This document shows, in pieces, positions 34,344 to 42,569 of a DNA stretch of 64,000 nt. The notes beneath the pieces were generated by a model. It was not told where the DNA came from, searched no databases, and worked only from the letters and a program-made list of their open reading frames with translations. Each line of letters starts with the position of its first letter. The stretch's first letter is position 1. The stretch lies in NCBI GenBank assembly GCA_028710605.1, contig JAQTTU010000004.1:62001-126000 (forward strand), given 5' to 3'. The DNA is from Sideroxydans sp. Lineage in GTDB: Bacteria > Pseudomonadota > Gammaproteobacteria > Burkholderiales > Gallionellaceae. The position numbers and the translations under genes are program-made.

Positions 34344-34494
34344 AAAGAATGGACTCCGGTTTTATGATTGGTGCAAAAATTATCGGGTTGGACTTCAACA
34401 AGGGCGCAATTGTACAGAAGGACACAGGGAAATTATCATTTTGGAAACCATGCCCGTCCGCCGTGTAAGGACATTTTACAAAGCCTGAGTAACG

Positions 34495-34563
34495 GGAACG
34501 CCCGCCAATAGACGTTCCGCCGCAGATGAAGCGCGAAGATGCCCGTATTTACTGGCTCGCGGG
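34495..34563. repeat. Family B palindromic repeat
   Basis: GGAACGCCCGCCAATAGACG faces GATGCCCGTATTTACTGGCT. Confidence 0.8.
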
Positions 34564-34608
34564 GCAATGGGCAAGCCGGGTTCAACCCGAACAATCCTTT
34601 AGCAACTC

Positions 34609-34710
34609 GTCCCCTCCCCCATGCAGGGGGAGGGCTAGGGTGGGGGTGGAAACTGAAAATATCCACGACGCTACCCCCATCCTGACCTTCCCCCTGCAAG
34701 GGGGAAGGAA
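34609..34710. repeat. Family C inverted repeat
   Basis: CCCCTCCCCCATGCAGGGGG and CTTCCCCCTGCAAGGGGGAA hairpins with the usual linker. Confidence 0.9.
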
Positions 34711-34743
34711 CTATTAATCCGGCCAAGTGAAGTTTGAAGTATG

Positions 34744-34835
34744 AGAACCAAACCCCCTCCAACTCCCCCTTGTCAGGGGGAGAGCAGAGGCCGCTCCTCC
34801 CCTGATAAGGGGAGGCTGGGAGGGGTTTGGGTGTA
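34744..34835. repeat. Family C-like variant repeat
   Basis: AACCCCCTCCAACTCCCCCT and GGGAGGCTGGGAGGGGTTTG form the outer arms with TTGTCAGGGGGAG and CTCCCCTGATAAGGGG hairpins inside. It is related in style but not in sequence to the other copies. Confidence 0.75.
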
Positions 34836-34901
34836 ATGATCTTCTGAGTTCAAACATCATCTGGCCGGATCAATAGTTAGGCTCTAATGGATTGTTCGGG
34901 A

Positions 34902-36275
34902 TCAAGCCACAAACCCCGGCACCAGACTCGCCACATTTTTGTTCCTGAGATAGACCCCCAGATGCTTGTCCGTTTTGGTGGTGTGATTGATCAGCCAGTC
35001 CACCAGCAACAGCTGGATGCGGAAGGTGACGTAGGCCGAGTTCGGTTCGGACAATTCGATTTCATGGCACAGCTTGGTGAAATATTTCACGAAGGTCTGA
35101 TGCTCGCGGATGTGTTGCGCGATGAACGGGTAAGCGGAAGCGCGCATCAACTCTTCTTCGGTGTTGAAATGGTGCACCGCATATCCCGCCAGAAATTTCA
35201 AAATCTCCTGCACGTCCAGCGTGCGCCCTTGGCGAAAACTGTCGGACAGCTTGCGGATATTAATCAGCAGTTCCTGATGCTGCGCATCCACCTCCGGCAC
35301 GCCGATGGAGTATTCGTCGCGCCACGCCGGGATCATGTCCAGTTCGCCCGTGCCTTCATGTTCACCGGTCTTCAGGAAACGCTCGCAACGCCCCAGATAC
35401 AGGGCGACGACGGTATCCTGTGGCGCGGCTGCGGCACATTGCCCGAACAGCATTTTGGCGCGTTCAACATCGCGCAAGTGATAGCAGGCGACGGCTTCCG
35501 CAAACTGGTGGTGGCCGGCTTTTTTCGCCTCCAACAGTTCGGCGGGATCGGCATCGAACACTTCGTGCACGGAGATCGGATGTATCTTGCCCTTGACCCG
35601 GATACGGTCGATCAAGCGGATGTGATATTGCTGCGGGTCGGCCAGCCCGTACAGAGTGTGTTCGCTAATCAGCAGCGGCACGCCGTAAATTTTGGAGGAG
35701 CTCTCCAGGCGCGAAGCGAGATTGACGGTATCGCCGATCACCGTGCTGTCCATGCGCCCTTCGCTGCCAATCGTGCCCAGCATGGTGATGCCGGTGTTGA
35801 GGCCGATGCCGATACGCAGCGGCTCGTACACCGCGCGGTCGCGCCCGCCGTTGTAGTAGGCCAGCTTGTGCAGCATGACGATGGCCGCGCGCAGCGCGTC
35901 ATCCGCCCCGCCGGGAAACAGCGCCATGATGGCATCGCCGATGAACTTGTCGATAAAGCCGCCCGCGTTGCGGATCACCGGCCCCATCTCGCCCAGATAA
36001 TTATTCAGAAAACGGAAATTATCGTCCGGCGACATTCCTTCCGACAGCGTGGTGAAATTGCGAATATCCGAAAACAGAATCGTCAGCGGCTGCTCGGCAT
36101 GCAACCCCGGCAAGGTGTTGAGGATGCTTTCCGCCCCCATCAGTTTCATGAATTGCACCGGCACGAACTGGCGATAAGCCGCCTCGGTCAGTTCCAGTTC
36201 TTTGCGTGTTTGCTCGTGCGCCGCCTTTTCGGCATCCAGCTCCTGTCGCAGTGTCTCGATTTCTGAAGTGCTCAT
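34902..36275 (-). CDS. Class III nucleotidyl cyclase fused to bacteriohemerythrin
   Basis: A 457-aa protein. A short N-terminal coiled coil (IETLRQELDAEKAAHEQTRK) leads to a class III cyclase domain (about 60-240) with both metal-binding aspartates (ILFSDIRNFTTLSEGM and GGFIDKFIGDAIMALF) and VIGDTVNLASRLE. A linker with helical repeats is followed by a hemerythrin domain (about 318-450) with WRDEYSIGVPEVDAQHQELL, HFNTEEELM, HIREHQTF and WLINHTTKTDKHLGVYL, matching all seven di-iron ligand positions. It likely makes cAMP (or cGMP) in response to O2. It is the second hemerythrin-fused signalling enzyme within 5 kb. Confidence 0.93.
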   Translation of the reverse strand: MSTSEIETLRQELDAEKAAHEQTRKELELTEAAYRQFVPVQFMKLMGAESILNTLPGLHAEQPLTILFSDIRNFTTLSEGMSPDDNFRFLNNYLGEMGPVIRNAGGFIDKFIGDAIMALFPGGADDALRAAIVMLHKLAYYNGGRDRAVYEPLRIGIGLNTGITMLGTIGSEGRMDSTVIGDTVNLASRLESSSKIYGVPLLISEHTLYGLADPQQYHIRLIDRIRVKGKIHPISVHEVFDADPAELLEAKKAGHHQFAEAVACYHLRDVERAKMLFGQCAAAAPQDTVVALYLGRCERFLKTGEHEGTGELDMIPAWRDEYSIGVPEVDAQHQELLINIRKLSDSFRQGRTLDVQEILKFLAGYAVHHFNTEEELMRASAYPFIAQHIREHQTFVKYFTKLCHEIELSEPNSAYVTFRIQLLLVDWLINHTTKTDKHLGVYLRNKNVASLVPGFVA

Positions 36276-36370
36276 GTTGCCCCCTATTTGATTGTTATAA
36301 CCGCTGAAGGTGATGCAAAAATGTCATGCCGGAAAACAGTTGTAGTGTGGCACATCACGAAGAATTTTTG

Positions 36371-36422
36371 TGTAGGGGCGAATTTATTCGCCCATGTTTG
36401 TGCGAATAAATTCGCACCTACA
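36371..36422. repeat. Family A palindromic repeat overlapping the pepD stop
   Basis: TGTAGGGGCGAATTTATTCG faces CGAATAAATTCGCACCTACA. The right arm contains the TAG stop codon of pepD (36418-36420). Confidence 0.88.
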
Positions 36423-37965
36423 CCGCCAGCGCCCGCAACACCGCCTTGAGCAAAGTCCAGCAATGCGCCACCGATTCAATCTCCACCTTTTCGCCGGGCG
36501 CATGTGCGCCTCGAATATCGGGGCCGAAGGAGATTATGTCCAGTTGCGGATGGCTGGCGGCGAGCAGGCCGCATTCCAGCCCGGCGTGGATCACTTGCAA
36601 CGAGGCGGGCTGACCGAATTGCGCGGTGTAAACCTGCTGGCACAGCGCGAGTAAGTTCGATGACGGATCGGGTGTCCAGCCCGGGTACGCGCCGTCTTTC
36701 CAGGCGCGCAAGCCGTAGCTGTCCGCGCGCGAAACCAGCTTGTCGGCCAGCGCATCGCCGCGCTCATCCCGCAACGAGCGCACTTTGAACGTGGCGCGGA
36801 ACGCGCCCTGCACCAGACTCACCACGCCCAAATTGCTGGAGGTATCCACCACGCCGGGGAAGTCGTCGCTCATCTGCGAAACCCCGTTGGCGGCGGTGTC
36901 GATGAAGGCGAGCAGCCGGTCGCGCTCCGCCTGATGCAGCGCTTTGCCCAGCGGCATCTCGTCCAGTTCGTAGCGGAACGATACGTTGGCATCCGCCCGC
37001 GCAAAGCGCTCGCGCCATGCCGCCAGCCTGTGCTCCACCCACGCATCCATGCCCGACACTGCCAGCGCTGGCAGCGCGCACACGGCATACGCTTCGCGCG
37101 GAATCGCGTTGCGCGCCGAGCCGCCTTTCATCTCGATCAGCCGCACATCGGTATGCGCGGACAAATCGCGCAGCGCCTCCGCCAGCAACTTGATCGCGTT
37201 GCCGCGCCCCAGATGGATGTCGATGCCGGAATGCCCGCCGCGCAGGCCGGACACGTCGAAGCGCAGGATGGCAAAGTCAGGCGGCACTTCTTCCTGCGCG
37301 CAAGTGTGGCGCACCTCCGACACGTTACTGGCGCAGCCAGCCGATTGCGGGAGGAGGTGCGATGCGCTCGCTCCCGCACCAGAGGGCTCCGCCCCACCGT
37401 CTCGCGAGCGCACCTCCACATCCACCCCGCCCGCGCAGCCCAGATAAAAATGCCCCCACTCCTCGGTGTCCAGATTGATGAGCAGTTTGCCGTGCAACGT
37501 GCCCGCCACCAGCCCGCGCGCGCCGTCCATGCCGGATTCTTCGTTGACAGTGAGCAACACTTCCAGCGCCGGATGTTGCAAGCCCGGCTCTTCCAGCGCG
37601 GCCAGCGCCAGCGCCACGCCGATGCCGTTATCCGCGCCCAGCGTGGTGTTCTCCGCGATCACCCAACCGTCGCGCACCACCGTCTCGATCGCGTCGCGCT
37701 CGAAGTCGTGCCGCGTTCCCGCGTTGGACTGGCACACCATGTCCAGATGGCCTTGCAGGATCACGCCGGGCTGTGCCTCGCAGCCGGGACTGGCGGGCTT
37801 CTTCAAAATCAGATTGCCCGCATCATCCACCAGGGCAGCGATACCGCGCGCTTCTGCCCACGCGATCAAGTGTTCGCGCAGCGCCGCCTCGCGCAAGGAT
37901 GAACGCGGGATGGCACACAACGTGGCGAAGTGCTGCCAGACGGATTGGGGTTGCAGGGTTTTCAT
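36418..37965 (-). CDS. pepD: Aminoacyl-histidine dipeptidase (peptidase D)
   Basis: A 515-aa M20-family metallodipeptidase that cleaves Xaa-His dipeptides such as carnosine. Zinc-site motifs are visible (GVILQGHLDMVCQ, LGADNGIGVALALA, VNEESGMDGARGL), and GLRGGHSGIDIHLGRGNAI is typical of the lid region. It is about 30 residues longer than the E. coli enzyme; the excess lies before GLRGGHSG, in a Ser/Gly/Ala/Cys-rich stretch (GAEPSGAGASASHLLPQSAG). The stop codon is inside a repeat. ATG at 37965 matches the family N-terminus; an upstream in-frame start is possible. Confidence 0.92.
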   Translation of the reverse strand: MKTLQPQSVWQHFATLCAIPRSSLREAALREHLIAWAEARGIAALVDDAGNLILKKPASPGCEAQPGVILQGHLDMVCQSNAGTRHDFERDAIETVVRDGWVIAENTTLGADNGIGVALALAALEEPGLQHPALEVLLTVNEESGMDGARGLVAGTLHGKLLINLDTEEWGHFYLGCAGGVDVEVRSRDGGAEPSGAGASASHLLPQSAGCASNVSEVRHTCAQEEVPPDFAILRFDVSGLRGGHSGIDIHLGRGNAIKLLAEALRDLSAHTDVRLIEMKGGSARNAIPREAYAVCALPALAVSGMDAWVEHRLAAWRERFARADANVSFRYELDEMPLGKALHQAERDRLLAFIDTAANGVSQMSDDFPGVVDTSSNLGVVSLVQGAFRATFKVRSLRDERGDALADKLVSRADSYGLRAWKDGAYPGWTPDPSSNLLALCQQVYTAQFGQPASLQVIHAGLECGLLAASHPQLDIISFGPDIRGAHAPGEKVEIESVAHCWTLLKAVLRALAV

Positions 37966-38079
37966 ATCGTTTTTTTCCAAAAGAATTTTCAACAAACCGG
38001 ATTATTGCGGCGAAACTTTTTATCCGCGACCAGTATAAACTTCGCGCAGCGTTTTCCTGAAACTCGACAGGAGTCAACC

Positions 38080-38922
38080 ATGACCTACACCATACGCAGC
38101 ATGAACCGCCAGCAAGTGGATATTGCCGTGGAGTGGGCGGCGCGCGAGGGATGGAATCCGGGCTTGCACGATGCCGCGTGTTTCCATGCCGCCGACCCCG
38201 AAGGATTTCTGGTCGGCATGCTGGGCGATGAAGCGGTCGCCACGATTTCCGCCGTGAAATACGGCGAGGGTTTCGGCTTCATGGGTTTCTACATCGTCAG
38301 GCCGGAGCATCGCGGCAACGGTTACGGCATGCAGATTTGGAATGCCGCGATAGAACGTCTGCGCGGGCGCAACATCGGACTGGACGGCGTGGTGGCGCAA
38401 CAGGAAAACTACCGCAAGTCCGGCTTCAAACTGGCTTACCGCAACATCCGCTATCAGGGCACAGGCGGCAATCCCGCCGCGCCGGATGAACGCATAGCTC
38501 CGCTATCCGCCCTGCCGTTTGCAACACTGCGCGCCTACGACCAGCCCTTCTTCCCCGACAATCGTGAAAACTTTCTGCGTTGCTGGAGCCGCTTGCCCGA
38601 CAGCAGCGCGCTGGGCATTTTTCAGCACGGCAAACTGGCCGGTTACGGCGTGCTGCGCGCCTGCCGCAACGGCCACAAGATCGGCCCGCTGTTTGCCGAC
38701 GATGCGGAACTGGCGCAAGCGCTGTTCATGGCCTTGCAGGCGAGTGTGCCGCAGGATGCGAAAATTTTTCTGGATACGCCGGAAACCAACCCTGCGGCAA
38801 TCGCGCTGGCGCAGCGCCACGGCATGATCGTCTCATTCGAGACCGCGCGCATGTACACCGGCGATTTTCCAGAACTGCCGATGCAGCGGATGTTTGGTGT
38901 AACGACGTTCGAGTTGGGTTAG
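38080..38922 (+). CDS. GNAT-family N-acetyltransferase
   Basis: A 280-aa protein with an N-terminal GNAT domain (acetyl-CoA motif VRPEHRGNGYGMQIWNAA) and a C-terminal Acetyltransf_18-like domain (about 150-280; GYGVLRACRNGHKIGPLFAD, FLDTPETNPAAIALAQRHGM). The architecture is that of YitH-like acetyltransferases of unknown substrate. AGGAG lies seven bases before the ATG at 38080. It is divergent from pepD. Confidence 0.9.
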   Translation: MTYTIRSMNRQQVDIAVEWAAREGWNPGLHDAACFHAADPEGFLVGMLGDEAVATISAVKYGEGFGFMGFYIVRPEHRGNGYGMQIWNAAIERLRGRNIGLDGVVAQQENYRKSGFKLAYRNIRYQGTGGNPAAPDERIAPLSALPFATLRAYDQPFFPDNRENFLRCWSRLPDSSALGIFQHGKLAGYGVLRACRNGHKIGPLFADDAELAQALFMALQASVPQDAKIFLDTPETNPAAIALAQRHGMIVSFETARMYTGDFPELPMQRMFGVTTFELG

Positions 38923-38947
38923 ATCGCGTACAACAGAAATTCTTTAG

Positions 38948-39048
38948 CTCCTTCCCCCTTGCAGGGGGAAGGCCAGGATGGGGGTAGAGTTGTGCAACAT
39001 TCGCGCTTCTACCCCCACCCTAACCCTCCCCCTGCAAGGGGGAGGGAA
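38948..39048. repeat. Family C inverted repeat
   Basis: CTCCTTCCCCCTTGCAGGGG and CCCTCCCCCTGCAAGGGGGA hairpins, between convergent GNAT and YcaO genes, where it could terminate both. Confidence 0.9.
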
Positions 39049-39098
39049 TGAGTTGGTAAAAATATTTTTCGGGATGATTTTCAACACGACAACCGCGC

Positions 39099-40841
39099 TT
39101 AGTGTTGCGCTTCCCCCCACACCTTGCGATACGCCGCGAGCAGGCGTAGGTGCATGTCGCTGCCTTCCATGTTTTTCCCCAGCATGTCCAGCCCGAAAAA
39201 TTGCGTCTCCCTCGATAACAATTGCTGCGCTTGCTGCAAGGTGTCCGCGCCGTACAGCAGATGCAGACTGGCTGCATAAGGCGCACTGGATTCGGCTTGC
39301 GCCAGCATTTTTAACTGCACCAGATGCGCAACGCAGCGGTAAACGCGGGCGCGTTTTTCGGGCAGTTCGCCGAATTGTCTGATCCAGTCGCAGCCGTCAA
39401 GCACTTCATCCTCGTCGCCACAGGCTAACGCCAGCAAGGTCTTCAGTTCGCCCACGCGCAGGTCCGCCCAGGCGCTGCCGGGATCCGCCGCCAAGCCGAT
39501 CAGTGTGGTGACGGCGAGGTCGTCGGCGAGATCGAGATCGAGCAAGGTATCGAGCAGTTCGTTGCATTCGTCTTCATCCAGTTCCGGCAAGCGCAGCATG
39601 GCGGGACGCAACAGATTGCCCGCGCTGTTGTTTTGCCATTGCAGCTCTTCGACGGGATATATTTCCGACATGCCGGGCACAAAGATGCGGCAGGCATACA
39701 CGTCCAGATGAGTGAAATCGGCGACGTATATGTCGTGGCCGCTGGCGTGGATGGCCTCGCAGCACCAGCGATAATCTTCCTCGGTGGTGGTGCCGAAATT
39801 CCAATCGACGAACTCGAAGTCGGGCGTATCGCGCAAAAATTCCCAACTGATGACACCGCTGGAATCGACAAAATGGATTTCCAGATTTTGCGCATCGGCG
39901 ATTTCGTCCATGTCCAAACCGGGTGCGGCAAAATCTTTCAGACCGTCGATGGCGCGGCCTTGCAGCAGCTCGGTCAGCGCGCGTTCCAGCGCCACTTCAA
40001 AGCGCGGGTGAGCGCCGAAACTGGCGAAGCAACCCTGGTCTTCCGGGTGCAGCAAGGTGACATTCATCACCGGATATTTGCCGCCCAGCGACGCGTCTTT
40101 TACCAAAATGCCGTAACCCGCCGCACGCAATCCTGCAATGCCTGCGGCGATGCGCGGGTAGCGCGCGATGACGGCTTCCGGCACGTCGGGCAAACACAGC
40201 CCTTCGCGGATGATGCGGAATTTGATGTCGCGCTCGAAGATTTCGGCGAGCGCCTGCGTGCGCGCCTCCATCGGCGTATTGCCCGCCGACATACCGTTGC
40301 TGACGTACAGATTGCCGATCACATTGACCGGAAAAAACACGGTTTTGTCGTCGCGCAAACGCCGGTAGGGAATGGCGCAAATGCCGCGCGCCGCATTGCC
40401 GGAATTGAGGTCAATCAACTGGCCAGCCTGCACGCCGCCCTCGGGGTTGTAGAACTGTTGCAGCTCGGGCGTGAGCAGCGCCGCAGGCCACTTGTCGCCT
40501 TTCACCGCGAACCATTGCTCGTTCGGGTAATGCACGAATTCGCGCTGGCTGATGTCTTCGCCCAGATAAAAATGCGTCCAGAAATAGTTGGTGCTCAAAC
40601 GCTCAAAAAATTCGCCCAAGGCGCTGGCGCGCGCCGCCAGTTGCGAACCGCCTTTGCCGTTGCTGAACAGGCGCGGGCAATCGCGGTCGCTCACGTGCAC
40701 CGACCAGATATTCTCGATCTCGTTCAGCCACGAACGCTCCTCCACGTGAAAGCCGATGGCTTCCAGTTTGGCGTGCAGCGTGCGGATGGAGGATTCGAGC
40801 GAAGCGTCTTTGCCGGGGATAAAAGTTTCTTGGATAGGCAT
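39099..40841 (-). CDS. ycaO: YcaO-family protein
   Basis: A 580-aa protein of the E. coli YcaO type: YcaO core (SNGKGGSQLAARASALGEFF with the ATP-binding Gly-rich and Glu residues; LGEDISQREFVHYP) about 60-400, then a helical C-terminal extension. Core YcaO enzymes use ATP to activate peptide amides; the E. coli member is linked to RimO-dependent ribosomal protein S12 methylthiolation, but its exact role is unsettled. No precursor peptide or partner gene is nearby, which argues for housekeeping rather than a natural-product role. Length matches the E. coli protein. Confidence 0.9.
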   Translation of the reverse strand: MPIQETFIPGKDASLESSIRTLHAKLEAIGFHVEERSWLNEIENIWSVHVSDRDCPRLFSNGKGGSQLAARASALGEFFERLSTNYFWTHFYLGEDISQREFVHYPNEQWFAVKGDKWPAALLTPELQQFYNPEGGVQAGQLIDLNSGNAARGICAIPYRRLRDDKTVFFPVNVIGNLYVSNGMSAGNTPMEARTQALAEIFERDIKFRIIREGLCLPDVPEAVIARYPRIAAGIAGLRAAGYGILVKDASLGGKYPVMNVTLLHPEDQGCFASFGAHPRFEVALERALTELLQGRAIDGLKDFAAPGLDMDEIADAQNLEIHFVDSSGVISWEFLRDTPDFEFVDWNFGTTTEEDYRWCCEAIHASGHDIYVADFTHLDVYACRIFVPGMSEIYPVEELQWQNNSAGNLLRPAMLRLPELDEDECNELLDTLLDLDLADDLAVTTLIGLAADPGSAWADLRVGELKTLLALACGDEDEVLDGCDWIRQFGELPEKRARVYRCVAHLVQLKMLAQAESSAPYAASLHLLYGADTLQQAQQLLSRETQFFGLDMLGKNMEGSDMHLRLLAAYRKVWGEAQH

Positions 40842-40889
40842 GAGGATGATTGGGGCAAGCGGATTATTCGAAGCCCGATAGTCTCCTGC

Positions 40890-40960
40890 CCCGCAACGCC
40901 CGTCAATAGGCGATCTACACCAAGCACATCGTGGAGAATGGCGTATTTACTGGCTTGCGG
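40890..40960. repeat. Family B palindromic repeat
   Basis: CCGCAACGCCCGTCAATAGG faces GCGTATTTACTGGCTTGCGG. Confidence 0.82.
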
Positions 40961-40984
40961 TCAATCAGGGCGAATAAATTTCCG

Positions 40985-41749
40985 CTATTTTGCTACGCTG
41001 TACGTCAACACAAACTTCCACCCCGTCAGCGGAGAGGTGCGATAGACGGCCTTCTTGATCGCGTTGTCGAACTGGTAGCTGGTCGAGCCCGACTGGTTCA
41101 CCAGAATTTCGTTGGTGGCTTTTTTCAGCGTCTCGCTGCCCAGTTCGCGCGGATCGAGGAAGTGGCGCTCGGTTTTTTTATGCAGCGTGGTCTGGCCGTT
41201 TGGGGCGATGGCAAAGAAGGACGCATCCGGTCGCAGCGACAAGGTCGAATCCACTTGTTCGGCGAACTTGTCGAGGAACAGCGACACGCCGATCGCGCCG
41301 ACCACCGAATTGCCCATCTTCATCGGAATCGCAATAATCGCCGAACGTTGCCCGGTGCTTTTGCTGACCACCAGCGCACCGGTAATGGTTTCGCCTTTCA
41401 TCAGCGCCGGAAAATAACTGCGGTCGCTCAGTTTCACATCCATCAGTCCTTTATCCACCGTGTAATACGTGCCGTCGGGGCGGAGGAACCAGACGATGAG
41501 GCCGCCATCCGATTTCTGGTAGCCGCTCAACAGCGGTTTCATTTTTTCCCATTTGCCCGACTGCGCCTCGACGGTGGAGGCCAGAATTTCCAGATTCTGC
41601 CGCACGCTGACAATGCGCAGATCGGAGTAGGAAGCGAAAGCGGAAAGCAGGCTTTGCTCGTCAACCTCGGAGGGCGGCTGGGCAAAACCGGGCGCGGGAA
41701 CAACGATCAAAAGCAAAGCGGCGAATTTCAAAAATAGTTCCTTGAACAT
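40985..41749 (-). CDS. Secreted single Cache-domain protein
   Basis: A 254-aa protein with signal peptide (LFLKFAALLLIVVPAPGFAQ) and a dCache-type extracellular sensor fold: a long N-terminal helix (EVDEQSLLSAFASYSDLR) then KSDGGLIVWFLRPDGTYYTV, KLSDRSYFPALMKGETITGA and a second lobe ending LTGWKFVLTYSVAK. Normally this module precedes a transmembrane helix and a chemoreceptor, kinase or GGDEF domain; none is fused here. It may be a free periplasmic ligand-binding protein for a partner elsewhere. Confidence 0.82.
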   Translation of the reverse strand: MFKELFLKFAALLLIVVPAPGFAQPPSEVDEQSLLSAFASYSDLRIVSVRQNLEILASTVEAQSGKWEKMKPLLSGYQKSDGGLIVWFLRPDGTYYTVDKGLMDVKLSDRSYFPALMKGETITGALVVSKSTGQRSAIIAIPMKMGNSVVGAIGVSLFLDKFAEQVDSTLSLRPDASFFAIAPNGQTTLHKKTERHFLDPRELGSETLKKATNEILVNQSGSTSYQFDNAIKKAVYRTSPLTGWKFVLTYSVAK

Positions 41750-41857
41750 TTTTTTCTCCCTCTTTAAAAAAGTGAAATTAAATTGCCCCTTGGTGCTGCC
41801 AGTTACATCTCATTCCATTTCCAGATCAAGAGTGAAATGAAATTCCTTCTGCTATCA

Positions 41858-41976
41858 GTTCCCTCTCCCGCAGGCGGGAGAGGGTTAGGGTGAGGGTCGT
41901 TGAGTATTCGCCATGTTTGTTGCATCGCACAAACCCTCATCCCCAACCCTTCTCCCGCCTGCGGGAGAAGGGAGTA
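41858..41976. repeat. Family C inverted repeat (CTCCCGCAGGCGGGAG subtype)
   Basis: TCCCTCTCCCGCAGGCGGGA and TCTCCCGCCTGCGGGAGAAG hairpins around a GGGTTAGGGTGAGGGT linker. Same subtype as 11098-11212 and the solo hairpin at 15132. Confidence 0.88.
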
Positions 41977-42020
41977 AATTCATTCTTTGAAATGGAAATG
42001 GAATCATTTAAGAATTTGAA

Positions 42021-42569
42021 TCAAAGCCCGTGGTCAGCTTCCATCTGCATTGCCTGCTCAATTTCTGTCGCGCGCTGAAACGCTTGCTCCGCTTCGGCGC
42101 TGTTGCCCTGCGCCACGCGCGCATTGGCTATCACGCGCCAGTCCAGCACCTGCAAGCTTCGCTCCTGCGCGGCGAAGCTCATCGACTTTTGCGCGAGTGA
42201 AATCGCCTGCGCATACTGCCCCTGGCTCAGGCGCAATTGTGCCAGTTCCTGCCACAGCCATGGGTTGCGCGGCTCGATGCGCAGCCCGCGTTCCAGCGAT
42301 GCGCCTGCCGCTTCGGGGCGACCGGCAGCGGTGTCGAGTTGCGCGCGATCCAGCAAGGCGACGACAGCCGGGTTGCCGGACATGACCGGCTTCGGCACAG
42401 GCTCAACCGTTGCTGGCGGCGCGACCGGTGGAACTAGCGGCGGCATTACCTCTTGCGGAATCGCTTCTAGTGTGGCGCTCGTTGCAGGCGGTTGCGTCGG
42501 CACGCTGGCACATCCGGCCAGCAACAACAGCCATGCGGCAACAAAAAATAAACGGTTGTTAACGCTCAA
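42021..42569 (-). CDS. TPR-repeat lipoprotein downstream of PBP1b
   Basis: A 182-aa predicted outer-membrane lipoprotein: hydrophobic leader (FFVAAWLLLLAGCASVP, lipobox LAGC), a Pro/Val-rich spacer, then two to three tetratricopeptide repeats (ASLERGLRIEPRNPWLWQEL, AEQAFQRATEIEQAM). It starts with TTG overlapping the PBP1b stop codon (TTGA), with AGAGG eight bases upstream inside the PBP1b gene, implying coupling. Such lipoproteins often activate or place PBP1b (compare LpoB/CpoB roles), so a PBP1b-partner role is a reasonable inference. Confidence 0.85.
   Translation of the reverse strand: MSVNNRLFFVAAWLLLLAGCASVPTQPPATSATLEAIPQEVMPPLVPPVAPPATVEPVPKPVMSGNPAVVALLDRAQLDTAAGRPEAAGASLERGLRIEPRNPWLWQELAQLRLSQGQYAQAISLAQKSMSFAAQERSLQVLDWRVIANARVAQGNSAEAEQAFQRATEIEQAMQMEADHGL

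Larger units (their letters stand above)
34344..34901. other. Repeat cluster upstream of the Rossmann-like gene
   Basis: About 560 bases with no gene. Holds a family B element (34495-34563), a family C element (34609-34710) and a second, different C-like element (34744-34835). Bases 34344-34490 are unique and AT-rich, probably the promoter of the Rossmann-like gene. Confidence 0.75.

Noticed and set aside
39099..40841. YcaO gene as part of a thiazole/oxazole peptide cluster
   Set aside because: No precursor peptide, dehydrogenase or E1-like partner nearby, and the length matches the E. coli housekeeping YcaO.
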